Shown one piece after another: positions 1 through 6,001 of a stretch of 7,353 bases of DNA (the stretch's first letter is position 1; each line of letters begins with the position of its first letter). A program made the position numbers and the translations under genes. Source of the stretch: Gemmatimonadota bacterium. Its GTDB lineage: Bacteria; Gemmatimonadota; Gemmatimonadetes; Gemmatimonadales; Gemmatimonadaceae. The stretch covers positions 1 to 7,353 of the forward strand of contig JAEUJK010000759.1 of assembly GCA_016794735.1 (NCBI GenBank), in the 5' to 3' direction. Under the pieces are notes generated by a model. That model saw only the letters and a list, made by a program, of their open reading frames with translations, did no database searches and was not told the DNA's origin.

Positions 1-308
1 TCGGCGGTGACCTGGGCCGGGACGGCGACAAACGGGGAGTCGACCGTCACGCTCGTGACGGGGCGGCCGGTCCAGCCGCGCGGGGCCCGGTATTCGGTGC
101 TGCCCTGCGTCGAGCGCACCACGACCTCCCCGTCGCCCACAACGGGGGTGAGCGTGTAGATCGCCCACTTGCCGTCGGCAGACAACGCGGAGCCCTGGAT
201 CTGCTTCCAGGAGTCGTAGGTGTCCTGCGTAAGGACCTTCTTGCCCTGCGCCGCGAGCCCTGCGGGCAGGAGCAGGAGCAAGGACCATCGGGCGATCGAC
301 GAGCGCAT
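1..308 (-). CDS. Secreted S9-family (prolyl oligopeptidase-type) peptidase, N-terminal part only
   Basis: This is the first 102 codons of a minus-strand gene that runs off the left edge. It starts at ATG (306-308), preceded by an AGGAG ribosome binding site (complement of 319-323) 10 nt upstream. Residues 1-20 form a signal peptide: MRSS, a hydrophobic run of Leu/Pro/Ala, then LAAQ, so the product is exported. The mature start (DTYDSWKQIQG, then LSADGKWAIYTLTP, GDGEVVVRS and a PRGWTGRP-like stretch) resembles the opening of the N-terminal beta-propeller of secreted S9 peptidases, in which WD40/TolB-like blades precede a C-terminal alpha/beta-hydrolase domain. The catalytic Ser-Asp-His domain lies outside the window, so activity cannot be judged. 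The family cleaves short, often proline-containing peptides in the periplasm. It is divergent from the MBL-rhodanese gene. The family call rests on recognition of N-terminal sequence style; a TolB-like propeller protein without the hydrolase domain is the main alternative. Confidence 0.75.
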   Translation of the reverse strand, partial: MRSSIARWSLLLLLPAGLAAQGKKVLTQDTYDSWKQIQGSALSADGKWAIYTLTPVVGDGEVVVRSTQGSTEYRAPRGWTGRPVTSVTVDSPFVAVPAQVTA

Positions 309-318
309 GAGCAAGGTT

Positions 319-323
319 CTCCT
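319..323 (-). promoter_or_regulatory. Ribosome binding site of the S9 peptidase gene
   Basis: Read on the minus strand this is AGGAG within GTGAGGAGAA, 10 nt before the ATG at 306-308. It is the clearest Shine-Dalgarno sequence in the window and supports that start. Confidence 0.65.
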
Positions 324-421
324 CACATGGGGGTTCCGGAACCACCGCTGGTCGCCCCGGGGCGGATCGACCAACTTTCGGCCGCACGCGAACGGAACGC
401 ACCACACCACGCCCGCGTTGC

Positions 422-427
422 GGGAGG
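422..427 (+). promoter_or_regulatory. Ribosome binding site deciding a GTG start at 432
   Basis: GGGAGG lies 4 nt before GTG 432. The spacing is short, but no comparable purine-rich site precedes the in-frame ATG at 327. Together with family N-terminal alignment this favours the GTG. Confidence 0.5.
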
Positions 428-431
428 CGAA

Positions 432-1850
432 GTGTTACTCAAGCGATTCTACCATGAGGGGCTCGCACAGGCGAGCTACCTGCTCGGGTGCCAGCGGACC
501 GGCGAGGCCATCGTCATCGACGCCAATCGCGACCCGGAGCCTTACCTCGCAGCGGCCGCCGCCGAGGGCCTGCGGATCACGCAGGTCACGGAAACCCACA
601 TCCACGCCGACTACCTGTCCGGCAGCCGGGAACTCGCCCGGGTGGCCGGTGCCCAGCTGCTCCTGAGCGCGATGGGGACCGCGGACTGGCAGTATGCCTT
701 CGCGGCGAGTGACGGCGCCCGCTTGTTGCACGACGGCGACGAGATTCGCGTCGGGAACATTCGCCTCGAGGTGATGCACACCCCGGGGCACACGCCCGAA
801 CACATCGTCTTCATCTGCATCGACAAGCCGACGAGCAACCACCCCGTCGGCGTGTTCTCCGGTGACTTCCTCTTCGTTGGCGACGTGGGACGTCCCGACC
901 TGCTGGAGCGCGCGGCTAATGTCGCGGGCACCATGCGTGCGGGCGCGGGACAGCTGTTCGATTCCCTGCAGCGCTTCACCGCACGGTTCCCCGACTACCT
1001 GCAGGTCTGGCCCGGCCACGGATCGGGCTCCGCGTGTGGCAAGGCGTTAGGCGCCGTACCGTCCACCACCCTCGGCTACGAGAAGGTGGCCAACTGGGCG
1101 CTGCAGCACACCGACCGCGCGGCGTTCATCGAGGCCGTCCTCGAGGGCCAGCCCGACCCGCCACGCTACTTCGCGACCATGAAGCGGCTGAACAAGGAGG
1201 GCCCCCGCATCCTGGGGACCCGCCCGGACGCCGCGCAGCTCAACGCCGCCACCCTGCCCCAGGTGCTGGCCTCGGGGACGCGGGTGATCGACCTTCGCTC
1301 GACCGGTGCGTACGCGGCACAACATGTCCGCGGCACCATCAACATCCCGTTCTCCAAGTCGTTCGTCGGGTGGGCCGGGTGGCTGGTGCCGTACGATCGC
1401 CCGTTCTACCTGCTCACCGACGCGGGCCACGACCAGGTGCGCCAGGCGCTCGCCGAGCTGGCGATGATCGGGCTGGACGACTGCGCCGGCTGGTTTGGCG
1501 CGGAGGCACTGCAGGGCGCCACCGCCTCGATCCCCCAGGTCGAGGGACGCGCGCTCTCCACCCTCCGTGACGCGCAGGTCATCGACGTCCGGGCCGCGGA
1601 CGAGTTCGCCGCCGGCCACCTGCCGGGCGCACGACACATCCCGCTCGGGCGGCTGGAAGAGCACCTCGACAAACTCGACACAGCGCGCCCCATCGTGCTC
1701 CAGTGCCAGGGCGGAACCCGCTCGTCGATCGCCGCCTCCCTCCTGGATGCGCGGGGCATCCCCAACGTGACCAACCTCGTGGGGGGATACAACGCCTGGG
1801 TGACGGCCGACCTTCCGGTGCAGGTGCCGGCTGCCGCTGCGCATGGCTGA
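432..1850 (+). CDS. MBL-fold persulfide dioxygenase-like protein fused to two rhodanese domains
   Basis: The 472-residue protein has three parts. Residues 1-210 are an ETHE1/glyoxalase II-like metallo-beta-lactamase fold: H56, H58 and D60 in THIHADY, H120 in TPGHTPEH, D145 in SGDFLF, H196 in PGHGSGS. Residues about 265-365 are a rhodanese domain in which T329 occupies the catalytic Cys position and D334 the loop Arg, so it should be inactive. Residues about 370-465 are a second rhodanese with an intact loop, CQGGTRS (C425-R430). ETHE1 relatives oxidise glutathione persulfide to sulfite using one iron held by two His and one Asp; rhodaneses move sulfane sulfur. The protein is probably cytoplasmic, in sulfide/persulfide detoxification. 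I chose GTG 432 over ATG 327 because family proteins begin close to the LLKRFYHEGLAQASYL stretch and GGGAGG lies at 422-427; the extra 35 residues look unlike protein. The 3' end overlaps the DUF502 gene by 8 nt. Exact substrate is inferred. Confidence 0.88.
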   Translation: MLLKRFYHEGLAQASYLLGCQRTGEAIVIDANRDPEPYLAAAAAEGLRITQVTETHIHADYLSGSRELARVAGAQLLLSAMGTADWQYAFAASDGARLLHDGDEIRVGNIRLEVMHTPGHTPEHIVFICIDKPTSNHPVGVFSGDFLFVGDVGRPDLLERAANVAGTMRAGAGQLFDSLQRFTARFPDYLQVWPGHGSGSACGKALGAVPSTTLGYEKVANWALQHTDRAAFIEAVLEGQPDPPRYFATMKRLNKEGPRILGTRPDAAQLNAATLPQVLASGTRVIDLRSTGAYAAQHVRGTINIPFSKSFVGWAGWLVPYDRPFYLLTDAGHDQVRQALAELAMIGLDDCAGWFGAEALQGATASIPQVEGRALSTLRDAQVIDVRAADEFAAGHLPGARHIPLGRLEEHLDKLDTARPIVLQCQGGTRSSIAASLLDARGIPNVTNLVGGYNAWVTADLPVQVPAAAAHG

Positions 1851-2481
1851 TCCCGCCCCGCGGCCCACGGGCCGGCCGGTGTCCCGCAGCCGGAGCGCCG
1901 GCCGACGCCTCGTTGGGTATTTCCTGCGCGGGATGGTGTTCCTCACCCCGGTGGCCCTCACGCTGTATGTGGTGGTCCTGGTCCTGCGCACCGTGGACGG
2001 CTGGTTGGGCTTTCCGATCCCGGGCGCAGGGTTCGTCGTCACCGTGGCGCTCGTCACCCTGTTCGGCTTCCTCGCCTCGGGGTTCATCACGCGCAGCATC
2101 GTCGCCGCGCTCGATGACCTCATGGAGCGCCTCCCGTTCGTTCGCCTGCTCTACTCGTCGATCCGCGACTTCGTGAACGCGTTCGTCGGCGAGAAGCGAC
2201 GGTTCGACAAGCCAGTGCTGGTGAAGCTCTTCGACAACAGCTCGGCCCACGCCCTCGGCTTTGTCACCCAGGAGTCGCTCGGCCCACTCGGCCTGCCCGA
2301 CTGGGTGAGTGTCTACATGCCACACAGCTACAACTTCTCGGGGCAGATGTATGTCTTCCCGCGTGCGGCGATCACACCGCTGGACGCGAGCAGCTCCGAC
2401 ATGATGGCCTTCGTGGTCTCTGGCGGCGTCACCGAGATCCCCACCATCCAGGGCAACACGCCACCCGAATCCGGGCGGTGA
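1843..2481 (+). CDS. DUF502-family membrane protein
   Basis: This 212-residue protein matches the DUF502 family in length and layout. A basic, proline-rich cytoplasmic start (RPVSRSRSAGRR) leads into membrane segment 1 at about 29-50 (FLRGMVFLTPVALTLYVVVLVL) and segment 2 at about 61-84. A soluble C-terminal domain follows, with the family-like stretches RLPFVRLLYSSIRDF (97-110), ALGFVTQES (137-145) and VYMPHSYNFSGQMYVFPR (157-174). The molecular function of bacterial DUF502 proteins is unknown to me; plant relatives are membrane trafficking factors, which does not transfer. The ATG overlaps the end of the MBL-rhodanese gene by 8 nt in another frame, and no Shine-Dalgarno is visible, so expression probably depends on translational coupling. 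That is the only hint of a link to sulfur metabolism. Family call firm, function open. Confidence 0.85.
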   Translation: MADPAPRPTGRPVSRSRSAGRRLVGYFLRGMVFLTPVALTLYVVVLVLRTVDGWLGFPIPGAGFVVTVALVTLFGFLASGFITRSIVAALDDLMERLPFVRLLYSSIRDFVNAFVGEKRRFDKPVLVKLFDNSSAHALGFVTQESLGPLGLPDWVSVYMPHSYNFSGQMYVFPRAAITPLDASSSDMMAFVVSGGVTEIPTIQGNTPPESGR

Positions 2482-2538
2482 TGAGGGGCGCGGGGCGGTT
2501 TCTGCGCAAGGCAGGAAGCCACCCCCACTGGAGCGCTC
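2482..2538 (+). promoter_or_regulatory. Intergenic hairpin and RBS before the lipoprotein gene
   Basis: This 57-bp gap contains an imperfect hairpin at 2497-2520. Arms GGTTTCTGC and GCAGGAAGCC pair over nine positions, with one G-U pair and one bulged G, around a GCAAG loop. No T-tract follows, so it is a poor intrinsic terminator; it could be an mRNA processing or stability element. GGAG at 2530-2533 is the ribosome binding site, 5 nt before ATG 2539. Confidence 0.35.
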
Positions 2539-3441
2539 ATGTTGCCTATCCGAACCCTCACCCGCGTCGCCGCCGGTGCCCTTGCCGTGCTGGCGACGGG
2601 CTGCGGGGGTAAGTCCCCAACCAACCCCAACAATCCCGGGGGCAACTCCGGACTCACCGCCACGATCGACGGCGCCGCCTTTGTCGCGCTGCCGACAGGT
2701 GTTGCCGCCGTGGGCTCCGCGAACGGCACCTTCTCCATCGCCGGGGGGACGGCGAGTGGTACCGGGCTCGCAATCAATGCTTTCAACATCAGCGGCCCTG
2801 GCACCTACCCGATGGGGGTCGGGCCCAGCGTGGCGGGCGCAATTGGCTCGATCGCCGCTGGGGGCAGCGCGTGGAATTCCGCCCTGACCGGCAACTCCGG
2901 GACGATCACCTTCACCACGGTCTCAGCGACGCGCATCGTCGGGACCTTCGCGTTCACCGCGACCGGGACGGCGAATGCGAGCAGCACGCGATCGGTCACG
3001 AACGGCGCGTTCGACATCCCGGTGAATGCGACGGCCAACATTGCCGTCGCGCCCAATGCGGGGAGCAAGTTCACGGCGACGATCAACGGCGCGGCCTGGA
3101 ACGCGGCGACCGTGGTGATGGGGTCCCGACCGTCGAGCGGAACCCTCACCCTCAGCCTCTCGAACATCAGCTACCAGATGGTGGTGACCCTCAGTGGCTA
3201 CACGGGCGTGGGCACCTATGCGCTCGCGACCGGGGTGCAGCGAACCATGTTCGTCACCAACCTCACGACGTTTACGAACTGGGGTGGACCCGGCACGGCG
3301 AGCACAGGGTCGTTCGTCGTCACGAGTTCCACCGCGTCACGCATCGCGGGGACCCTCGACGTCACCCTTCCACCCAGCACGGTCACGCCGGGCACGGGGA
3401 ACCTCCGACTCGTGGGGACGTTCGACGTCGGCATCCCCTGA
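2539..3441 (+). CDS. Lipoprotein with two tandem beta-rich domains (DUF6252-like), function unknown
   Basis: The 300-residue product begins with a lipoprotein signal: basic start, hydrophobic stretch AAGALAVLAT and lipobox LATGC, with C22 as the lipidation site. A low-complexity linker (GGKSPTNPNNPGGNSG) follows. The rest looks like two copies of one domain, about 39-163 and 178-300. Each copy opens with TATI(D/N)GAA(F/W), has a central (G)VGTY or PGTY turn, then SATRIVGTF or TASRIAGTL, and a closing (G)AFDIPV or GTFDVGIP strand. This resembles DUF6252-type lipoproteins of Bacteroidota and Gemmatimonadota, though I cannot run a profile search. It is rich in Thr, Ser, Gly, Ala and has no Cys except C22. 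No catalytic motif is visible. It is probably an outer-membrane-anchored beta-sandwich. A Shine-Dalgarno GGAG 5 nt upstream supports the start. The gene stands 57 nt after DUF502 and 40 nt before the amidohydrolase. Confidence 0.8.
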   Translation: MLPIRTLTRVAAGALAVLATGCGGKSPTNPNNPGGNSGLTATIDGAAFVALPTGVAAVGSANGTFSIAGGTASGTGLAINAFNISGPGTYPMGVGPSVAGAIGSIAAGGSAWNSALTGNSGTITFTTVSATRIVGTFAFTATGTANASSTRSVTNGAFDIPVNATANIAVAPNAGSKFTATINGAAWNAATVVMGSRPSSGTLTLSLSNISYQMVVTLSGYTGVGTYALATGVQRTMFVTNLTTFTNWGGPGTASTGSFVVTSSTASRIAGTLDVTLPPSTVTPGTGNLRLVGTFDVGIP

Positions 3442-3481
3442 GCACGGTTGCGGCGGAGAGACGCGTGCCGCACGTTGCGGC

Positions 3482-4762
3482 ATGCGTCGATTCGTCTCGT
3501 GCCTCAGCTTCTTCGCCGTCGCCGCGGGCGCCCAGCCCGCCGCGCAGGAACTCCTCCTCCGACCGGCTCGTGTGTGGGACGGTGTGCGCGACGCGCCCGT
3601 CGAGGGGCTCGTGGTCCTCGTCCGTGGTGAGCGCATCGCCGCCGTGGGCACACCGGCGGAGGTGCGCGCCGGGCCCACCGCGCGAACGATCGACCTGCCC
3701 GGGCTGACCCTTATCCCGGGGCTCATCGAGGCGCACTCCCACGTGCTGCTGCACCCCTACAACGAGGCAACCTGGGACGACCAGGTGCTGAAGGAATCCA
3801 CGGCCCTGCGCGTCGCGCGGGCTACGGTCCACGTGAAGAACACGCTCATGGCGGGCTTCACCACCATCCGGGACCTCGGTACGGAGGGCGCGGGCTGGGC
3901 CGACGTGGGGGTGAAGCAGGCGATCGAGCGCAAGGTGATTCCCGGTCCGCGCATGCTGGTGACCACCAAGGCGATCGTGGGCCGCGGGAGCTACGGGCCC
4001 AAGGGTTTCTCGACCGAAGTCGACGTGCTCCAGGGCGCGGTCGAGGTGGGCAACGCCGAGGAGCTGGTCGCCGAAGTGCGGAACCAGATCGGCCACGGCG
4101 CCGACTGGATCAAGATCTACGCGGACTATCGCTGGGGGCCGAACAACGAAGCGCGGCCTGCCTTCACGGAAGCCGAGATTCGCGCGGCCGTCGAGATTGC
4201 CGCGTCGAGCGGGCGCTTCGTCGTAGCGCACAGTTCGTCGGCCGAGGGAATGCGGCGTGCGACACTGGCTGGTGTGGGCAACATCGAACACGGGGATGGG
4301 GGCACGCCGGAAGTGTTCGCCCTCATGGCCGAGCGCGGCGTCGCCTTGTGTCCGACGATCGCCGCGGGGGATGCCACCGCCCAGTACGCGGGGTGGAAGA
4401 AGGGCGTCGATCCTGAGCCGGCACGCATCAAGGCCAAGCGCGCGAGTTTTGCGGCGGCTCGTGCGGCGGGGGTCACGATCTGCAACGGGAGCGACGTCGG
4501 TGTCTTCACCCACGGCGACAACGCGCGCGAACTCGAGCTCCTGGTCGACTACGGCATGTCCCCGCTGCTGGCGATGAAGACCGCGACGAGCACGACCGCG
4601 CGTGTGTTGCGCATGAACGATCGCATTGGAGCGGTGCAAGCTGGGCTCCTTGCCGACCTCGTCGCGGTGGAAGGCGACCCAACCCGCGACATTTCCGCGA
4701 CGCGCCGGGTAAAGTTCGTGATGAAGGGCGGAGAGATCTTTCGCCACGATGCGGCTCGCTAA
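3482..4762 (+). CDS. Exported metal-dependent amidohydrolase (imidazolonepropionase/prolidase-like)
   Basis: The 426-residue protein has a signal peptide (MRRFVSCLSFFAVAAGAQ, cleavage probably near residue 17-22). A small N-terminal beta-domain (RPARVWDGVRDAPVEG...VLVRGERIAAVG) leads to a TIM barrel with the full amidohydrolase metal set: H85 and H87 (EAHSH), K211 in KIYAD (the usual carboxylated lysine), H250 (VVAHSS), H270 (NIEHGD) and D338 (NGSDVG). The C-terminal beta-domain returns with IGAVQAGLLADLVAVEGDP (382-400) and FVMKGGEIF. This is the secreted subgroup whose characterised members are Xaa-Pro or other N-acyl/dipeptidases; the actual substrate cannot be read from sequence. All ligands are present, so it should be active, probably in the periplasm and binuclear. 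ATG 3482 is chosen because it directly begins the signal peptide; upstream in-frame sequence lies inside the lipoprotein gene. The ribosome binding site is weak. Confidence 0.88.
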   Translation: MRRFVSCLSFFAVAAGAQPAAQELLLRPARVWDGVRDAPVEGLVVLVRGERIAAVGTPAEVRAGPTARTIDLPGLTLIPGLIEAHSHVLLHPYNEATWDDQVLKESTALRVARATVHVKNTLMAGFTTIRDLGTEGAGWADVGVKQAIERKVIPGPRMLVTTKAIVGRGSYGPKGFSTEVDVLQGAVEVGNAEELVAEVRNQIGHGADWIKIYADYRWGPNNEARPAFTEAEIRAAVEIAASSGRFVVAHSSSAEGMRRATLAGVGNIEHGDGGTPEVFALMAERGVALCPTIAAGDATAQYAGWKKGVDPEPARIKAKRASFAAARAAGVTICNGSDVGVFTHGDNARELELLVDYGMSPLLAMKTATSTTARVLRMNDRIGAVQAGLLADLVAVEGDPTRDISATRRVKFVMKGGEIFRHDAAR

Positions 4763-4783
4763 CCCCTCACGCTGACGGCGCCC

Positions 4784-6001
4784 ATGACTCGACTTCGGTA
4801 CTTCGCGCTCCTCGTCGTCGCCGGCTGCAGCCCGGCCAGTGAGTCGGCACCGCCGCCGCGTCTCGAGGCGATGGCGTCCCCGAGTGGCGCGCGCGCCGGC
4901 GAGCCGTTCCTCGCGGTGGATGGGCGAGGGCAACTCCACATGACCTGGATCGAACGCACCGGCGACAGCAGCGCCGCGGTGCGTTATGCGCGACTCGAAG
5001 ACTCGACATGGACGACGCCGTCGACCGTGGTGGAGCGGAGGGACCTGTTCGTGAACTGGGCCGATTTCCCGGCGGTTGCCGTCGCCCCATCCGGGCGGCT
5101 GGTCGTGCACTGGCTGCAGCGCAGCGGGAGCGGCACCTACGCGTACGACGTTCGCGTGGTGCAGTCGACCGACCAGGGGGCCACGTGGTCGGCCCCGCAG
5201 GTGCTCAACCGCGACGGCAAGGCGGCCGAACATGGCTTCCTCACCTTCTGGCAGGGGAGCAACGACTCCGTGCATGCGGCCTGGCTCGATGGGCGGCACA
5301 TGGAAGCCGGCGACGGCCACGGCAAGGGCGCGATGAGCCTGCAGTCGTCGGCGGTCGGCGCCGATGGTTCGTTAGGCGCGGAGCTGGCGCTCGACATGCG
5401 CAACTGCGAGTGCTGCCAGGTGAACAGCGCCCTCAGCGGTCGCGGGCCGGTCGTGGTGTACCGCGACCGTTCGGAGAGCGAGGTGCGCGACATCGCGATT
5501 GTGCGGCAGGTCAATGGTGCCTGGACGGCGCCGGCGAAGGTGCACGATGACGGGTGGCAGATCGCCGCCTGCCCCGTGAACGGCCCCGCGGTCACCGCGC
5601 GTGGCGACACCGTCGTTGTGGCGTGGTTCACTGGCGCGCGCGACACCGCGCACGTGAAGGTCGCGTGGTCCACGGACGCCGGCGCGACGTTTGGCCCGCC
5701 GACGGTGGTGGACGGCGGCACCCCGGCCGGTCGCGTGGACATCGAGCTGCTGCCCGATGGCTCCGCGGCGGTCTCGTGGCTCGAGCGCGTTCCCCCCGAA
5801 GCCGCGGAAGTGCGCGTGCGCCGCGCGCGTGCCGATGGATCGCTCGGCGCGCCGGTGACCCTGGCCGCAACGAGCGGCGCCCGGGCCAGCGGCTTTCCGA
5901 AGGTTGTGCAGCGCGGACAGGACCTGGTCGCTGCATGGACAGTCCCCGGCGACACCGCACGCATCCTGATGGGCCGGATGCCAACCCGGGCATTGCCGTG
6001 A
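4784..6001 (+). CDS. Sialidase-like (BNR/Asp-box) beta-propeller lipoprotein with CECC cysteine cluster
   Basis: The 405-residue protein has a short lipoprotein signal (MTRLRYFALLVVAGC, C15 lipidated). The remainder is repetitive beta-propeller sequence, with Asp-box motifs STDQGATW (128-135) and STDAGATF (296-303), and blade-like strands such as GRLVVHWLQRS and GDTVVVAWFTG. A conspicuous centre holds NCECCQVNSA (C208, C210, C211), then VVVYRDRSESEVRDIAIVR, VHDDGWQIAACPVNGPAV (C263) and AWFTGA. Apart from C15 these four cysteines are the only ones. True sialidases need an Arg triad, Tyr and Glu; I cannot place these convincingly, so sialidase activity should not be assumed. The cysteines could bind a metal or form disulfides. 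The gene lies 21 nt after the amidohydrolase and ends in a 4-nt overlap with a TlpA-like thioredoxin, which hints at redox partnership. No clear Shine-Dalgarno is seen. Confidence 0.8.
   Translation: MTRLRYFALLVVAGCSPASESAPPPRLEAMASPSGARAGEPFLAVDGRGQLHMTWIERTGDSSAAVRYARLEDSTWTTPSTVVERRDLFVNWADFPAVAVAPSGRLVVHWLQRSGSGTYAYDVRVVQSTDQGATWSAPQVLNRDGKAAEHGFLTFWQGSNDSVHAAWLDGRHMEAGDGHGKGAMSLQSSAVGADGSLGAELALDMRNCECCQVNSALSGRGPVVVYRDRSESEVRDIAIVRQVNGAWTAPAKVHDDGWQIAACPVNGPAVTARGDTVVVAWFTGARDTAHVKVAWSTDAGATFGPPTVVDGGTPAGRVDIELLPDGSAAVSWLERVPPEAAEVRVRRARADGSLGAPVTLAATSGARASGFPKVVQRGQDLVAAWTVPGDTARILMGRMPTRALP

Larger units (their letters stand above)
309..431. promoter_or_regulatory. Divergent intergenic region with paired palindromes
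   Basis: This 123-bp gap separates the minus-strand S9 peptidase start from the plus-strand MBL-rhodanese start, so promoters for both must lie here or close by. I see no convincing -35/-10 pair on either strand. It contains two perfect 12-bp palindromes, GGTTCCGGAACC at 332-343 and CGCCCCGGGGCG at 353-364, with centres 21 bp apart, about two helical turns. The second sits inside a longer imperfect inverted repeat (TGGTCG at 349-354, CGACCA at 368-373). Operator function is inference; GC-only palindromes arise easily in such DNA, but the first includes A/T positions and is less expected. Confidence 0.4.

Noticed and set aside
327..431. Upstream ATG extension of the MBL-rhodanese gene by 35 residues
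   Set aside because: The added sequence has no family counterpart, no ribosome binding site, and covers the palindromes and the divergent leader. GTG 432 with GGGAGG fits better.
1047..2123. Minus-strand open frame of 358 codons opposite the MBL-rhodanese and DUF502 genes
   Set aside because: It is a shadow of two well-supported genes; the Arg/Gly/Val-rich translation has no recognisable motif.
3383..5320. Minus-strand open frame of 645 codons opposite the amidohydrolase and propeller genes
   Set aside because: It is antisense to two genes with complete family motifs, and its translation is rich in Arg, His, Gly and Val without domain features, typical of long spurious frames in GC-rich DNA.
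5554..5997. Long in-frame extension upstream of the thioredoxin gene
   Set aside because: It runs in a different frame through the propeller gene with an Arg-rich translation. The GTG at 5998 is followed directly by a good lipoprotein signal.
4784..6001. Annotating the propeller as a functional sialidase
   Set aside because: Asp-boxes alone mark the fold, not the activity. I could not place the Arg triad, Tyr and Glu needed for sialic acid hydrolysis.
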